A stretch of DNA of 21,422 nt from DASSNR01 sp036278935 (GTDB lineage: Bacteria; Gemmatimonadota; Gemmatimonadetes; Gemmatimonadales; Gemmatimonadaceae). The DNA lies in assembly GCA_036278935.1 (NCBI GenBank), contig DASUKA010000148.1, positions 1-21,422 on the forward strand, in the 5' to 3' direction. The translations under genes and the position numbers were made by a program. Below, piece after piece: positions 1 through 9,746 of this stretch. Below the pieces are notes generated by a model, which was not told the origin of the DNA, ran no database searches, and was given only the letters and a program-made list of their open reading frames with translations. The first letter of the stretch is position 1. Every line of letters starts with the position of its first letter.

Positions 1-623
1 AGCATCGGCAGCACATGCTCCCCATCGGTAAACGCAAGCACCGACAGTTCTTCGCCCGGCATGTATTCCTCGACCAGCAACTCGGCGCCGGCCGCGCCGA
101 ATGCCCGGTCGCGGAGAATCCGGTTGATGGCCTGATCGGCCTCGTCCTCCCGTTCGCACACCGTGACGCCCTTGCCCGCCGCGAGCCCGGAGGCCTTGAT
201 GACCACCGGCGTCCCGAACTTGCGGACCGCCCGCTTGGCTGCGCTGGCATTCGTATGGCGTTCGGCCCGCGCGGTTGGCACCCCCGCGGACTGCATGATG
301 GTCTTGGCGAAGCTCTTGGACGACTCGATGGTTGCTGCGGCGCGCGTGGGGCCGAAGATCGTCAGGCCGGACGACCGGAAGAGATCCACGATTCCAGCGG
401 CCAGCGGCGCCTCCGGTCCCACGATGGTGAGGTCCGCCTGCTCCGAGCGCGCCAGCGCCAGCAGCGCCGGCAGGTCAGTCGCGCTCGCCGGCACGCACCG
501 CGCGATCTGCGCGATGCCGGGATTCCCGGGCGCGGCGAGGAGCGAGAGCCCCGGATCGTCGTGTGAGAGCTTCCAGGCGAGGGCGTGCTCCCGCGCGCCC
601 CCACCCACGATCAGTACCTTCAT
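1..623 (-). CDS. purD: Phosphoribosylamine--glycine ligase (PurD, GARS), C-terminal part cut off by window edge
   Basis: This is the ATP-dependent cytosolic ligase that joins glycine to 5-phosphoribosylamine in the second step of purine synthesis. Only the first 207 codons are present; reading leftward, the frame runs off base 1. Seen in the sequence: the N-terminal MKVLIVGGGAREHALAWKL signature, IVGPEAPLAAGIVD, and the ATP-grasp start with GPTRAAATIESSKSFAK, VIKASGLAAGKGV and VEEYMPGEELSV. These are classic PurD blocks in the right order. The ATG at 623 overlaps the stop of the upstream protease gene (ATGA), so translation is probably coupled and there is little room for a separate Shine-Dalgarno. 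The family is normally about 420-430 residues, so roughly half is missing only because of the window boundary. Confidence 0.95.
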   Translation of the reverse strand, partial: MKVLIVGGGAREHALAWKLSHDDPGLSLLAAPGNPGIAQIARCVPASATDLPALLALARSEQADLTIVGPEAPLAAGIVDLFRSSGLTIFGPTRAAATIESSKSFAKTIMQSAGVPTARAERHTNASAAKRAVRKFGTPVVIKASGLAAGKGVTVCEREDEADQAINRILRDRAFGAAGAELLVEEYMPGEELSVLAFTDGEHVLPM

Positions 624-1618
624 CTCTGCTGTTGTGCGCGGAAGGCGTCGGCGAAGGCGTCGCGCGCACCGCGCAGCATACCAGCTACCTGATCCACCGC
701 CGAGCGTGCCTGCTCGCCGTAGTAGCTCGCGGCATCCGCGTAGTCCTCGCCAAGCGGGCGCTCGTCGCTGCGCCGCGGGTAGTCGCCGTTCACGATCCGA
801 TCATAGGCGCCCGACTTGACCCATCGGTTCAGCTCCGCGGCTCGCACGGTGTTGAACGGGTGTGTGCGAAACGCGACGTTGAGCACTTTGAAGACGCTGT
901 CGAGCGCATTGCCGCCCGTCTCGTACTCCTCGGCCTGAACAAGGAACTCGTCCAGGTTGATCTCGTCCTCCTCCGCGCTGGCCTCCCCGGCCATCTTGGC
1001 GCCACCGCCGGCCATCTTGAGCTCCGTGCGCATGGCCGCCGCAGGATCCTGCCCCGCCAGCAGGCCGGCGCGGTCGGACGACAGCTCGCTCTTCCTGAAC
1101 CACTCGAACAGCGCCAGCTCGATGGGCAAGAGCGCCATGCCGGCGAGGAAGGGCAGGTTGCGGATGCCCACCGTGAGCAGGATGATCGCGACCGTGCGGT
1201 ACGTGGCATGTCCGCTCATGATGTGACCGAGCTCATGGCCCAGTACGGTGCGTTGCTCCTCGCGGTCGAGCAGGCCCAGCGTTCCGGAGTTCAGGATGAT
1301 GAACGGCTTCTCGAAGCCTACCGCGCCGGCGTTCACGTCCGGCGTCTGCGTGACGTACAACTCCGGTCGCTCGGGCCAGTCGAGCGTCTCGATCACTTCC
1401 GAATAGAGCGCATTGAGCTTGGGGCGCTGCCTGGGCCCGATGCGGACGGCGTTCGCGAGGAAGAGGTGCCGGATCCCACGTTCACCGAAGAAGCCGAGCA
1501 CCTTGCGCACGAGCTCGTCGAACCCCGGAATGCCGCGCAACGTGTTGAGCGCCGCGCGATCCGCGGGGTGCTCCCACGCGGACGGGGCGATCTGGGTGAG
1601 AACTCTTCGGTCTGGCAT
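620..1618 (-). CDS. M48-family zinc metalloprotease, membrane-associated (HtpX/Ste24-like)
   Basis: A 332-residue peptidase of the M48 family, which degrades or trims membrane and envelope proteins. The zinc motif HELGH is at residues 128-132, inside the longer family block VLGHELGHIMSGH. The likely third ligand is Glu178 in SELSSDRAGLL, the usual (E)xxxD block of M48. A hydrophobic stretch between them (about residues 143-170) could be a membrane hairpin, as in HtpX. There is no N-terminal signal peptide, and a roughly 90-residue leader precedes the catalytic domain. The start is fixed by an excellent Shine-Dalgarno (AGGAGGT, plus-strand 1623-1629) four bases upstream. The gene precedes purD with a 4-bp overlap, although no functional link between them is known. 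The exact subfamily is uncertain. Confidence 0.88.
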   Translation of the reverse strand: MPDRRVLTQIAPSAWEHPADRAALNTLRGIPGFDELVRKVLGFFGERGIRHLFLANAVRIGPRQRPKLNALYSEVIETLDWPERPELYVTQTPDVNAGAVGFEKPFIILNSGTLGLLDREEQRTVLGHELGHIMSGHATYRTVAIILLTVGIRNLPFLAGMALLPIELALFEWFRKSELSSDRAGLLAGQDPAAAMRTELKMAGGGAKMAGEASAEEDEINLDEFLVQAEEYETGGNALDSVFKVLNVAFRTHPFNTVRAAELNRWVKSGAYDRIVNGDYPRRSDERPLGEDYADAASYYGEQARSAVDQVAGMLRGARDAFADAFRAQQQR

Positions 1619-1622
1619 GAGT

Positions 1623-1629
1623 ACCTCCT
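1623..1629 (-). promoter_or_regulatory. Strong Shine-Dalgarno of the M48 protease gene
   Basis: The minus strand reads AGGAGGT, a full match to the anti-Shine-Dalgarno core, four bases before the ATG at 1618. It fixes this start and contrasts with most genes in the window, which have weak or no obvious ribosome binding sites. Confidence 0.8.
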
Positions 1630-1652
1630 GTTTGATGAGAGGCGAACGGCGA

Positions 1653-1806
1653 GGGTATTGGGAGTCATTACGGCCGGGTGTCGGGTGTCGGGAGTCGGGT
1701 GTCCGGTTGGCGCGCTTGGTGCTCCGCTCGCTACGGCGGTTCCCCCCACACCCGATACCCTATTCCCTACACCCTGTCCTCTGACTCACAACCTACTACC
1801 CAAACC
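1653..1806. repeat. Intergenic heptad-repeat element forming an imperfect inverted repeat with G4 potential on both strands
   Basis: On the plus strand, units of consensus GGG(T/A)NTN lie at 1653-1666. A perfect run of four GGG(T/A)GTC heptads follows at 1676-1703. On the minus strand, 1743-1774 reads as four more GGG-led heptads, and degenerate 7-base units continue to about 1806. The two arms (1676-1706 and 1743-1774) are imperfect inverted copies, with about 23 of 31 positions pairing, around a loop of roughly 35 bases. Each arm contains four GGG runs separated by 4-base (one 3-base) loops, a canonical G-quadruplex motif. The element fills most of the gap between the PLP enzyme stop and the protease start. 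It could act as an attenuator, terminator or structural repeat; the function is not known. Confidence 0.7.
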
Positions 1807-1820
1807 TCGTCTGTCGTTCA

Positions 1821-2990
1821 TCACACCCCCTCGAACGCCCGCTCCAGGTCCTCGAGCAGGTCGCTGATGTCTTCCACACCGCACGAGAGCCGGACCAGTC
1901 CGTCGGTGATGCCGAGTTGCGCGCGGCGCTCGGGCGGAACGGAGGCGTGCGTCATGGACGCCGGATGGCTGATCAGGCTCTCCACCCCGCCCAACGATTC
2001 CGCCAGCGAAAAGATTCGGGTGCGGCCGAGGACGTGCGCGGCGCGCTCCTTCGTCCCCAGATCCACCGTGATCATGCCGCCAAAGCCGTGCATCTGCGTG
2101 CAGGCCAGCGCGTGCTGCGGGTGGGACTCGAGCCCGGGGTAGATCACGTGCTCCGCACCTACGCGCTGCGAAAGCCACTGAGCAACCTGGCGGCCGTTGG
2201 CGTCGTGTTGCGGCATGCGGAGATGCAGTGTCTTGGTGCCGCGAAGCGCCAGCCAGCAGTCGAAGGGCCCCGGCACGGCGCCGGCCGCATTCTGAATGAA
2301 CTGAAGCCGTTCGGCGAGCTCCGCGTCCCGCACCAGCGCGATGCCGCCGATCATGTCGCTGTGCCCATTCAGGTACTTGGTCGTCGAGTGAAAGACGACG
2401 TCGGCCCCGAAATCGAACGGACGCTGGAAAACCGGCGTCGCAAAAGTGTTATCGACCATCAGCAGTGCGTCCGCGCGGTGCGCGATATCGGCCGCTGTCG
2501 CGAGGTCCGTGAGCCGCATGAGCGGATTCGTGGGCGTTTCGACCAGGATCGCGCGCGTCCGTGGGGTGCAGGCGTCCGCGATCTGTTGCGCTTCCCGCGT
2601 GTCCACGTAACTGAAGGAGAGCCCGCGTTGCTGCAGCAGGCGGTCGAACAGGCGGAACGTCCCGCCGTATACATTCTCGCCGCAGACCACGTGATCACCG
2701 GCCACGAACAGCTTCATGAGGGAATCGACGCACGCGGTGCCGCTGGCAAAGGCGAACCCGTATTCGGCGCCTTCCAGGGCGGCGACGTTCCGCTCGAGCG
2801 CTTCGCGCGTGGGGTTCCGGCCGCGGGCGTACTCGTACCCCTTGTTCCGGCCCAGCCCGTCCTGCACGTAGGTGGACGTGAGATAGACCGGCGTCATAAT
2901 GGCACCGGCGAGCGGCTCCGGCTGCTGGCCGGCATGGATGGCCCGGGTGCCCAGGCGCGTGTCGAGATCGTGATCGAAGATGCGAGTCAT
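1821..2990 (-). CDS. Cystathionine gamma-synthase/gamma-lyase family PLP enzyme (Cys/Met metabolism)
   Basis: A 389-residue, full-length member of the Cys/Met-metabolism PLP family (fold type I, aspartate aminotransferase superfamily). It catalyses either gamma-replacement (synthase) or gamma-elimination (lyase) in transsulfuration. Visible motifs are TRAIHAGQ at 14-22, YARGRNPT (phosphate-binding Tyr54/Arg56) at 54-61, FASGTA at 81-86, VETPTNPL at 150-157, MVDNTFATP with Asp180, HSTTKYLNGHSD with PLP-lysine Lys205, and SLGGVESLISHPASMTHA near the C terminus. The start at 2990 puts the conserved TRLGTRAIHAGQ block about 12 residues in. An in-frame extension to 3134 is possible but is low-complexity Arg/Pro sequence unlike the family. 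No Shine-Dalgarno is obvious. The sequence alone does not separate MetB from a lyase or sulfhydrylase, so no symbol is given. Confidence 0.92.
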   Translation of the reverse strand: MTRIFDHDLDTRLGTRAIHAGQQPEPLAGAIMTPVYLTSTYVQDGLGRNKGYEYARGRNPTREALERNVAALEGAEYGFAFASGTACVDSLMKLFVAGDHVVCGENVYGGTFRLFDRLLQQRGLSFSYVDTREAQQIADACTPRTRAILVETPTNPLMRLTDLATAADIAHRADALLMVDNTFATPVFQRPFDFGADVVFHSTTKYLNGHSDMIGGIALVRDAELAERLQFIQNAAGAVPGPFDCWLALRGTKTLHLRMPQHDANGRQVAQWLSQRVGAEHVIYPGLESHPQHALACTQMHGFGGMITVDLGTKERAAHVLGRTRIFSLAESLGGVESLISHPASMTHASVPPERRAQLGITDGLVRLSCGVEDISDLLEDLERAFEGV

Positions 2991-3085
2991 GCGACGTGGA
3001 CGTGGACGAGTGGCGGCTCCTGCGCGGAAGATAACCGCCGGGATGGAGCGCGGCGAGGCACATCCCGTCGCGAGCGCCGGCAGGG
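2991..3085. promoter_or_regulatory. Divergent intergenic region between the PLP enzyme and the response regulator
   Basis: Both outward promoters must lie within these 95 bases, or upstream inside the neighbouring genes. A TTATC/GATAAC element around 3030-3035 could serve as a -10 in either direction, but no convincing -35 box is found at the right spacing. A short direct repeat, CGTGGA twice in tandem, lies at about 2995-3006. This is a region of interest and no mapped promoter is claimed. Confidence 0.3.
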
Positions 3086-4204
3086 ATGGCGGTGATGCCG
3101 CTGTCGACGGCGGAGCTCTGCCCCGACACCGCACCGTCCGAGCCGCTGCGCTGCCTGGTGGTGGACGACGAGCAGCGGCTTCGCCGGGCGCTGGTGCAGC
3201 TGATGCGCGGCGATGGCTTCACCTGCTTCGAGGCAGGCTCGGGCGGCGAAGCGCTCGCGCTGCTGGAACAGGAGCCCGTGGCGCTGGTGCTGTCCGATCT
3301 GCGAATGCCCGGAATGGATGGGCGGGCACTGCTGCAGCAGATGCGCGAACGGCACCCGGACGTGGCGGTGATCATGCTGAGCGCTGTGGGGGACGCCGAG
3401 ACGGCGGTGGGGTGCCTGGCGCTGGGCGCGATGGACTACCTCACCAAGCCGTTCGTATATGAGGAGGTGCGGGCCCGCGCGATGCAGGCGCTGGAAAAGC
3501 GCCGGCTGCTCACCGAGAACCGCGCCTACCGGGAGCAGCTGGAGGCGCGCGTGGCGGCGCAGGCGCGGCGCATCGAGGAGCTGTTCCTGGGGAGCATCCG
3601 CGCGCTCGTCGAAACGCTGGAGATCAAGGATCCGTACACGCGCGGGCATTCCGCACGAGTGAGCTTCTACGCGGCGGCCCTTGCGCGCGCGCTCGGGCTC
3701 GCGCCGGACGTGGTGCAGCAGGTCGAGCTTGGTGGATACCTGCATGACATCGGGAAAATCGGCGTGCGGGAGGCTGTGCTGAACAAGGAGGGCCCGCTTA
3801 CACCCGAGGAATACGAGCACGTCATGACGCATCCGGTACTCGGCTGGCGGATTCTCACCCCGATCCTCGCCGACCAGCACGCCGTGCTCAACATCGTGCG
3901 CTCGCACCATGAGCAGATGGACGGCAGCGGCATCCCGGATGGTTTGCGCGGTACGGAGATCCCCCTGGAGGCGCGCATCGCGAGCGTGGCCGACGCGTTC
4001 GATGCGATGATGAGCCGCCGGCCCTACCGGCGGGGGCGCTCCCGCGCGGACGCCACCGCCGAGTTGCAGGAGCGCTCTGGCACGCAATTCGACCCCGATG
4101 TGGTGGCCGCGTTCCTGAAGCTGGCGGAACAGGGAGTGATCGATCGCGTGGAGGCGCGACGGGATCCGGTGACGTGCCTCACAGGGAAGCTGGTACCCGG
4201 ATGA
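3086..4204 (+). CDS. Response regulator with HD-GYP-type output domain (putative cyclic di-GMP phosphodiesterase)
   Basis: A 372-residue two-domain protein. Residues about 21-135 are a CheY-like receiver: acidic pair Asp27/Asp28, phospho-acceptor Asp71 in SDLRMPGMDG, Ser99, and Lys121 in LTKPF. A charged, probably coiled-coil linker (about 136-168) leads to an HD-GYP domain. That domain has YTRGHSARV (His188), LHDIGKIGV (His220/Asp221), MTHPVLGW (His249), HHEQMDGSG (His274/His275) and ASVADAFDAM (Asp303). HD-GYP proteins hydrolyse cyclic di-GMP with a bi- or tri-metal centre. The signature triad reads Gly-Ile-Pro (282-284) instead of Gly-Tyr-Pro, while all metal ligands appear kept. No sensor kinase is adjacent, so this is an orphan regulator. 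Met4 (3095) is an alternative start. Confidence 0.93.
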   Translation: MAVMPLSTAELCPDTAPSEPLRCLVVDDEQRLRRALVQLMRGDGFTCFEAGSGGEALALLEQEPVALVLSDLRMPGMDGRALLQQMRERHPDVAVIMLSAVGDAETAVGCLALGAMDYLTKPFVYEEVRARAMQALEKRRLLTENRAYREQLEARVAAQARRIEELFLGSIRALVETLEIKDPYTRGHSARVSFYAAALARALGLAPDVVQQVELGGYLHDIGKIGVREAVLNKEGPLTPEEYEHVMTHPVLGWRILTPILADQHAVLNIVRSHHEQMDGSGIPDGLRGTEIPLEARIASVADAFDAMMSRRPYRRGRSRADATAELQERSGTQFDPDVVAAFLKLAEQGVIDRVEARRDPVTCLTGKLVPG

Positions 4205-4310
4205 CACTCCGCACCCGCGCAGTCCCGACCGGCGCGCCGTGTGCTTGATCGCCACCCCCAAGCCAGTAGGTTGGGATACTCTTTGCAGACACCGGGACGG
4301 AGCGAACAAC

Positions 4311-5678
4311 GTGTATGAAGGACTGATGGTCAGTGTATCGGGTGTGCGCGGGCGTGTGGGCGAAGCACTCACGCCGGAAGTGGTCGGGCGATTCGCCGCG
4401 GGGTTCGGGGCATGGGCGGCGCGCGGTGGGGCGGGGGCGCGGCACGTCGTCGTCGGACGCGACTCGCGAGTGTCGGGCCCGATGTTCCATCGCGCGGCGG
4501 TTGCGGCGCTGCAATCCGTGGGATGCGATGTGGTGGATATCGGGCTCGCCCCCACCCCGACCATCCAGCTGGCCGTTGAGCATAGCCATGCAGCGGGCGG
4601 ACTGGCGATCACGGCCAGCCATAATCCGATTGAATGGAATGCGCTCAAGTTCATCGGCCCGAGCGGTCTCTTTCTGGACGCCACCGAGGGAGCGGCCATG
4701 CGCGCCGTGGCCGAGCAGGAGATCCCGCGCGCCACGTGGGACCGGTTGGGCTCTGTGGAGGAGGATGCCGACGCGATCGAGCGGCATATCGAGCGCGTAC
4801 TGGGGCTGCCGTTCGTGGACGTGGATGGCATTCGCGCGCGTCGCTTTCACGTGGCACTCGACTGCGTGCGTGGCGCCGGGGGCGCCATCATGCCGGCGTT
4901 GCTCGCTCGACTGGGGTGCGAGGTGACCGCCATCAACCTCGATACCGACGGGCGCTTTCCGCGCCCTCCCGAGCCGGTGGCCGCCAATCTGGGTGAGTTG
5001 GAGCGGCTGGTGCAGGAGAGCGGCGCCGATGTGGGGTTCGCCACCGATCCCGATGTCGATCGCCTGGCGCTGGTATCCAACGAGGGGGTGGCGATCGGGG
5101 AAGACTGGACGCTCGCGCTGGCGGCGCGACTTGTGCTGAGATACCGCCCCGGACCGGTGGTGGTGAACCTGTCCACGAGCAGAGTCGTTGATGATGTGGC
5201 GGCGGAGCGGGATGCTGACGTCGTCCGTGCCCCGGTGGGGGAAGTGAACGTTGCGGCGCGTATGCGCCAGCTCGGCGCGGCGATCGGCGGTGAAGGGAAT
5301 GGGGGGGTAATCCTCTCTGAACTCCACCTCGGTCGCGATGCGCCGTTGGCTGCGGCATTGGTGCTTCAAATGTTGCTCGAAGACAACATCACGCTGTCCG
5401 CGACGCTCTCGCGGTATCCGCGATACGCCATTGTGAAGGACAAGTTGGCGCGTCCGAACGCGTCTCTTGACACGGTGTACCACTCACTTCAGGCCGGGTT
5501 CCCGGATGCTGCAGCCGACAGACAGGATGGCCTGCGACTGGCATGGCGAGACCGATGGGTGCACGTACGTCCATCGGGCACCGAGCCGATTGTGCGGGTG
5601 ATCGCGGAAGCGCCGACGGAAGAGCAGGCGCGGGAGCTGGTGGCTCGCTCGCGTGCTCCCCTTGAAGCATTGGGCTGA
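4311..5678 (+). CDS. glmM: Phosphoglucosamine mutase, archaeal-type (phosphohexomutase family)
   Basis: This alpha-D-phosphohexomutase should convert glucosamine-6-phosphate to glucosamine-1-phosphate on the way to UDP-GlcNAc. From the GTG at 4311 it is 455 residues. Motifs by that numbering: VSVSGVRG near the N terminus, catalytic phosphoserine Ser103 in TASHNP, the metal loop DPDVDR (Asp246, Asp248, Asp250), the sugar-binding loop GEGNGG (327-332), and the phosphate-binding RPSGTEP (420-426). The DPDVDR and GEGNGG forms, rather than bacterial DGDADR and GGEQSGH, place it in the archaeal-type GlmM / bifunctional mutase branch. The GTG start is chosen for a GGAG eight bases upstream; ATG 4326 is the alternative. 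Position 24 bases ahead of glmS strongly supports a GlmM role, though phosphomannomutase activity cannot be excluded. Confidence 0.85.
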   Translation: MYEGLMVSVSGVRGRVGEALTPEVVGRFAAGFGAWAARGGAGARHVVVGRDSRVSGPMFHRAAVAALQSVGCDVVDIGLAPTPTIQLAVEHSHAAGGLAITASHNPIEWNALKFIGPSGLFLDATEGAAMRAVAEQEIPRATWDRLGSVEEDADAIERHIERVLGLPFVDVDGIRARRFHVALDCVRGAGGAIMPALLARLGCEVTAINLDTDGRFPRPPEPVAANLGELERLVQESGADVGFATDPDVDRLALVSNEGVAIGEDWTLALAARLVLRYRPGPVVVNLSTSRVVDDVAAERDADVVRAPVGEVNVAARMRQLGAAIGGEGNGGVILSELHLGRDAPLAAALVLQMLLEDNITLSATLSRYPRYAIVKDKLARPNASLDTVYHSLQAGFPDAAADRQDGLRLAWRDRWVHVRPSGTEPIVRVIAEAPTEEQARELVARSRAPLEALG

Positions 5679-5702
5679 CCCTTTAACGGATTGTGGCGAA
5701 TC

Positions 5703-7532
<1,830 letters not shown>

Positions 7533-7570
7533 TTCGGCGCACTACGGCGCCCGCACATCTCCGCGATAGC

Positions 7571-8008
7571 ATGCGAATCTTGCTCCAGCGCGTCTCCCGG
7601 GCCGAGGTCCGGGTGGACGCGCATGTCGTTTCATTTATCGACAAGGGCTTACTGCTGCTCGCGGGTTTCGCGTCGACCGACACGGACGCGCAACTGTCCT
7701 GGATGGCCGACAAGGTGGTAGGCCTGCGCCTTTTCGGTGATGCCGAGGGGAAGATGAACCTGAGCGTGACGGACGTCGGTGGGCAGCTGCTCGTCGTCTC
7801 ACAGTTCACGCTCTACGGAAACGCCGAGAAAGGACGGCGCCCGAGCTTCATCGATGCGGCCAGGCCGGAGGTGGCCGAGCCGTTGTACGAGCGCTTTGTC
7901 GAGATGCTCCGCGTGCGCGGCGTACCGGTGGAGACCGGTCGGTTCGGCGCGATGATGGAGGTCGAGCTCGTGAACGACGGGCCGGTCACGCTGTGGCTGG
8001 AGCGATGA
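7571..8008 (+). CDS. dtd: D-aminoacyl-tRNA deacylase
   Basis: A 145-residue protein matching the DTD family, which hydrolyses D-amino acids (and glycine) mischarged onto tRNA in the cytosol. It begins MRILLQRVSRAEV and carries the two hallmark active-site motifs: SQFTLYG (residues 77-83) and the Gly-cisPro motif NDGPVT (135-140). The family length is about 145, so the gene is complete. The ATG at 7571 is chosen because MRILLQRV is the conserved N terminus; longer in-frame starts lie inside glmS. It is 38 bases after glmS and overlaps maf by 4 bases, suggesting one transcript. Confidence 0.95.
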   Translation: MRILLQRVSRAEVRVDAHVVSFIDKGLLLLAGFASTDTDAQLSWMADKVVGLRLFGDAEGKMNLSVTDVGGQLLVVSQFTLYGNAEKGRRPSFIDAARPEVAEPLYERFVEMLRVRGVPVETGRFGAMMEVELVNDGPVTLWLER

Positions 8009-8613
8009 ACGTCCCCCCGGTTATCCTGGCGTCCAGCTCGCCGCGACGAACCGCGCTGCTGCAGATGATCGGCATCCCGCATACCGTGCTCCCGGCCGAC
8101 ATCGATGAGTCGTATCGCGCGGGCGAGCGGCCCGAGGCCTACGTGGAGCGCCTGGCGCGCGAGAAGGGACAGGTGATAGCGGCCAGCCACCCGGATGCGC
8201 TCGTGATTGCCGCCGACACCACCGTGGTGGTCGACGATGAGGCGCTGGGGAAGCCGTGCGACACGCGGGATGCGGCGCGCATGCTCGCGCTGCTCAGCGG
8301 ACGGACGCACACCGTGCTCACCGCGGTCGCGCTGCACCGTGGTGATACGGTGGTTTCCGCGGTCGAGTCGGTGGCCGTCACCTTTCGGGAATTGTCGAGC
8401 AACGACATCGCGGCCTACGTCGCCACGGGCGAGCCGATGGACAAGGCCGGGGCGTACGGCATCCAGGGGCTCGGCGCCACGCTCGTCATGCGCATCGGCG
8501 GCGACTACTTCGCCGTGATGGGGCTCGCGCTGGCGAGGATGGTGGAGCTCATGGGGCGCCTGAACATCCAGTATGCGTTTCCGGGGCTGCGCAATGGTTC
8601 CCGGGCACCCTGA
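8005..8613 (+). CDS. Maf-family nucleoside triphosphate pyrophosphatase (dTTP/UTP type likely)
   Basis: A 202-residue Maf/ham1-superfamily protein. These enzymes hydrolyse dTTP, UTP and modified nucleotides to monophosphates and are linked to septum control and nucleotide-pool cleaning. Visible motifs are ILASSSPRR (7-15), IAADTTVVV with Asp71, GKPCD, LSGRTHTVLTAV (98-108), and KAGAYGIQG (147-155). The ATG at 8005 overlaps the dtd stop as ATGA, with GGAG two bases upstream. A GTG at 7993 is in frame but less likely. The stop is immediately followed by the stop of the converging glycosyltransferase, with no spacer. Confidence 0.93.
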   Translation: MNVPPVILASSSPRRTALLQMIGIPHTVLPADIDESYRAGERPEAYVERLAREKGQVIAASHPDALVIAADTTVVVDDEALGKPCDTRDAARMLALLSGRTHTVLTAVALHRGDTVVSAVESVAVTFRELSSNDIAAYVATGEPMDKAGAYGIQGLGATLVMRIGGDYFAVMGLALARMVELMGRLNIQYAFPGLRNGSRAP

Positions 8614-9687
8614 TCACTCGCGATATCTCTGGTGCCATCGGTCCACCCGCTCGATCACGCCCTGCACCTCGATGCGCGCCATGCGTCCCGGCCGCCGGTC
8701 GGTGGCCAGTGTTGCACCGTTCCACATGCCGCCGTATGCGTTCACCATGAGATCGTGATAGGCGTGGTAGGGTCCGGTGCGCATGGGATTGCTGTACCCC
8801 AGCAGACTGATCACGGGTCGGCCGAGTGCCACGGCCATGTGCAGCGGTCCCGTATCGAGTGAAATGACGAGCGCCGAGGCGTCGAGAATGCTGACGAGTC
8901 GGCGCAGCCCGCTGTCGAGCGCGGAGCGCGCGTGCGCGCCCGAGCGGTGCAGGACGGTGCGCTCCGTGGCCGCCTCGCGCGGGGAGCGTCCGCCAACAAG
9001 GACGGGCTGCAGTCCGTAGTCGACGTACAGCGCATCAGCCAGCGCGGCCCATCGCTCGGCCAGCCAGTCCTTCTCCGGCCGGCTGCTCCCGACGACCAGT
9101 GCCGCGATGGGCCGGTCGATGGCGCTCGTGAACTGCGCCTGCCAGGCGCGCTCGTCCGGCCACGGGCCGAGATGCCACTCCAGCGGCTCCGCCGGGATGC
9201 CGAGTGGCGCCAGAAATTCGAGATACTCGTCCTGCACGTGCTGCGGGGAGTGCGGCGGCACGTGGTGCGACGTGAGCAGCCAGGTGAGATCGCGCGCGCG
9301 CCCACGGTCCAGGCCGAGTGTCACCCCCGTGTGCGCAAAGGTGGCGATGAGCCCAGCCTTGAAGTAGTCCTGCAGTGCGAGCACGAGATCGAATTCGCGC
9401 ACGCGTAGCGCCCGGCGTACGTCCATGAAGCCGCGCCAGCCCCGACGCCGCTCGAACGGAATGATCTCATCCACGGCTGGATGGCCCGCGACGAGCGCCG
9501 CCGGGCCTGGCTGCATCACCCAACTGATGCGCACGGAGGGATGCGCCCGCTTGAGCGCATTCACCACCGGGAGCACGTGCACGGCATCGCCCACGGCGCT
9601 CAGCATGACAATCCCCACCCGGCGCAGCGGCAGCGCGGACAAGTCGTGGCGATGCGCGTCCGCGGGCTGGACGCTGCGGGCGGTCAT
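8614..9687 (-). CDS. Glycosyltransferase family 9 (heptosyltransferase I/II-like), LPS core
   Basis: A 357-residue GT-B protein of family GT9, which adds heptose from ADP-heptose to the inner core of lipopolysaccharide at the cytoplasmic membrane. Near the N terminus, LRRVGIVMLSAVGDAVHVLPVVNALKR is the family start block, with the Gly-Asp pair that positions the acceptor. The donor-site block SLDTGPLHMAVALGRP is at about 276-291, followed by SLLGYSNPMRTGPY, close to the WaaC type. The start at 9687 leaves about 20 residues before the conserved block. The frame remains open to 9813, but that part looks like untranslated leader. It converges on maf with zero bases between the stops. Confidence 0.88.
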   Translation of the reverse strand: MTARSVQPADAHRHDLSALPLRRVGIVMLSAVGDAVHVLPVVNALKRAHPSVRISWVMQPGPAALVAGHPAVDEIIPFERRRGWRGFMDVRRALRVREFDLVLALQDYFKAGLIATFAHTGVTLGLDRGRARDLTWLLTSHHVPPHSPQHVQDEYLEFLAPLGIPAEPLEWHLGPWPDERAWQAQFTSAIDRPIAALVVGSSRPEKDWLAERWAALADALYVDYGLQPVLVGGRSPREAATERTVLHRSGAHARSALDSGLRRLVSILDASALVISLDTGPLHMAVALGRPVISLLGYSNPMRTGPYHAYHDLMVNAYGGMWNGATLATDRRPGRMARIEVQGVIERVDRWHQRYRE

Positions 9688-9746
9688 GTCAGGCGCAGAG
9701 CGTCGGGGAAGGAGCGGCGACTGGGCACTGGAACGTGCATGCGGGA

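Noticed and set aside
563..1867. 434-residue rightward frame across the protease gene
   Set aside because: Opposite strand of a gene with HELGH and other conserved blocks; the frame itself shows no motif and runs through the heptad repeat.
4230..4239. CGGCGCGCCG palindrome as a regulatory site
   Set aside because: Short self-complementary GC words are expected by chance at this base composition; no flanking symmetry.
4245..4280. TTGATC and GATACT upstream of the mutase as a promoter
   Set aside because: The spacing of 24 bases is too long for sigma70, and no better -35 exists at 16-18 bases.
2987..4831. 614-residue leftward open frame antisense to the response regulator and glmM-like gene
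   Set aside because: It is a product of high third-position GC opposite real genes. It contains no recognisable domain and is low-complexity Arg/Pro/His, while the plus-strand genes have full motif sets.
5679..5702. Possible glmS ribozyme/riboswitch upstream of glmS
   Set aside because: The gap is only 24 bases, far too short for the known glmS ribozyme.
7537..7552. Small GC hairpin (GGCGC/GCGCC) just after glmS as a terminator
   Set aside because: No following T tract, and the next gene begins 38 bases after glmS, so read-through is more likely.
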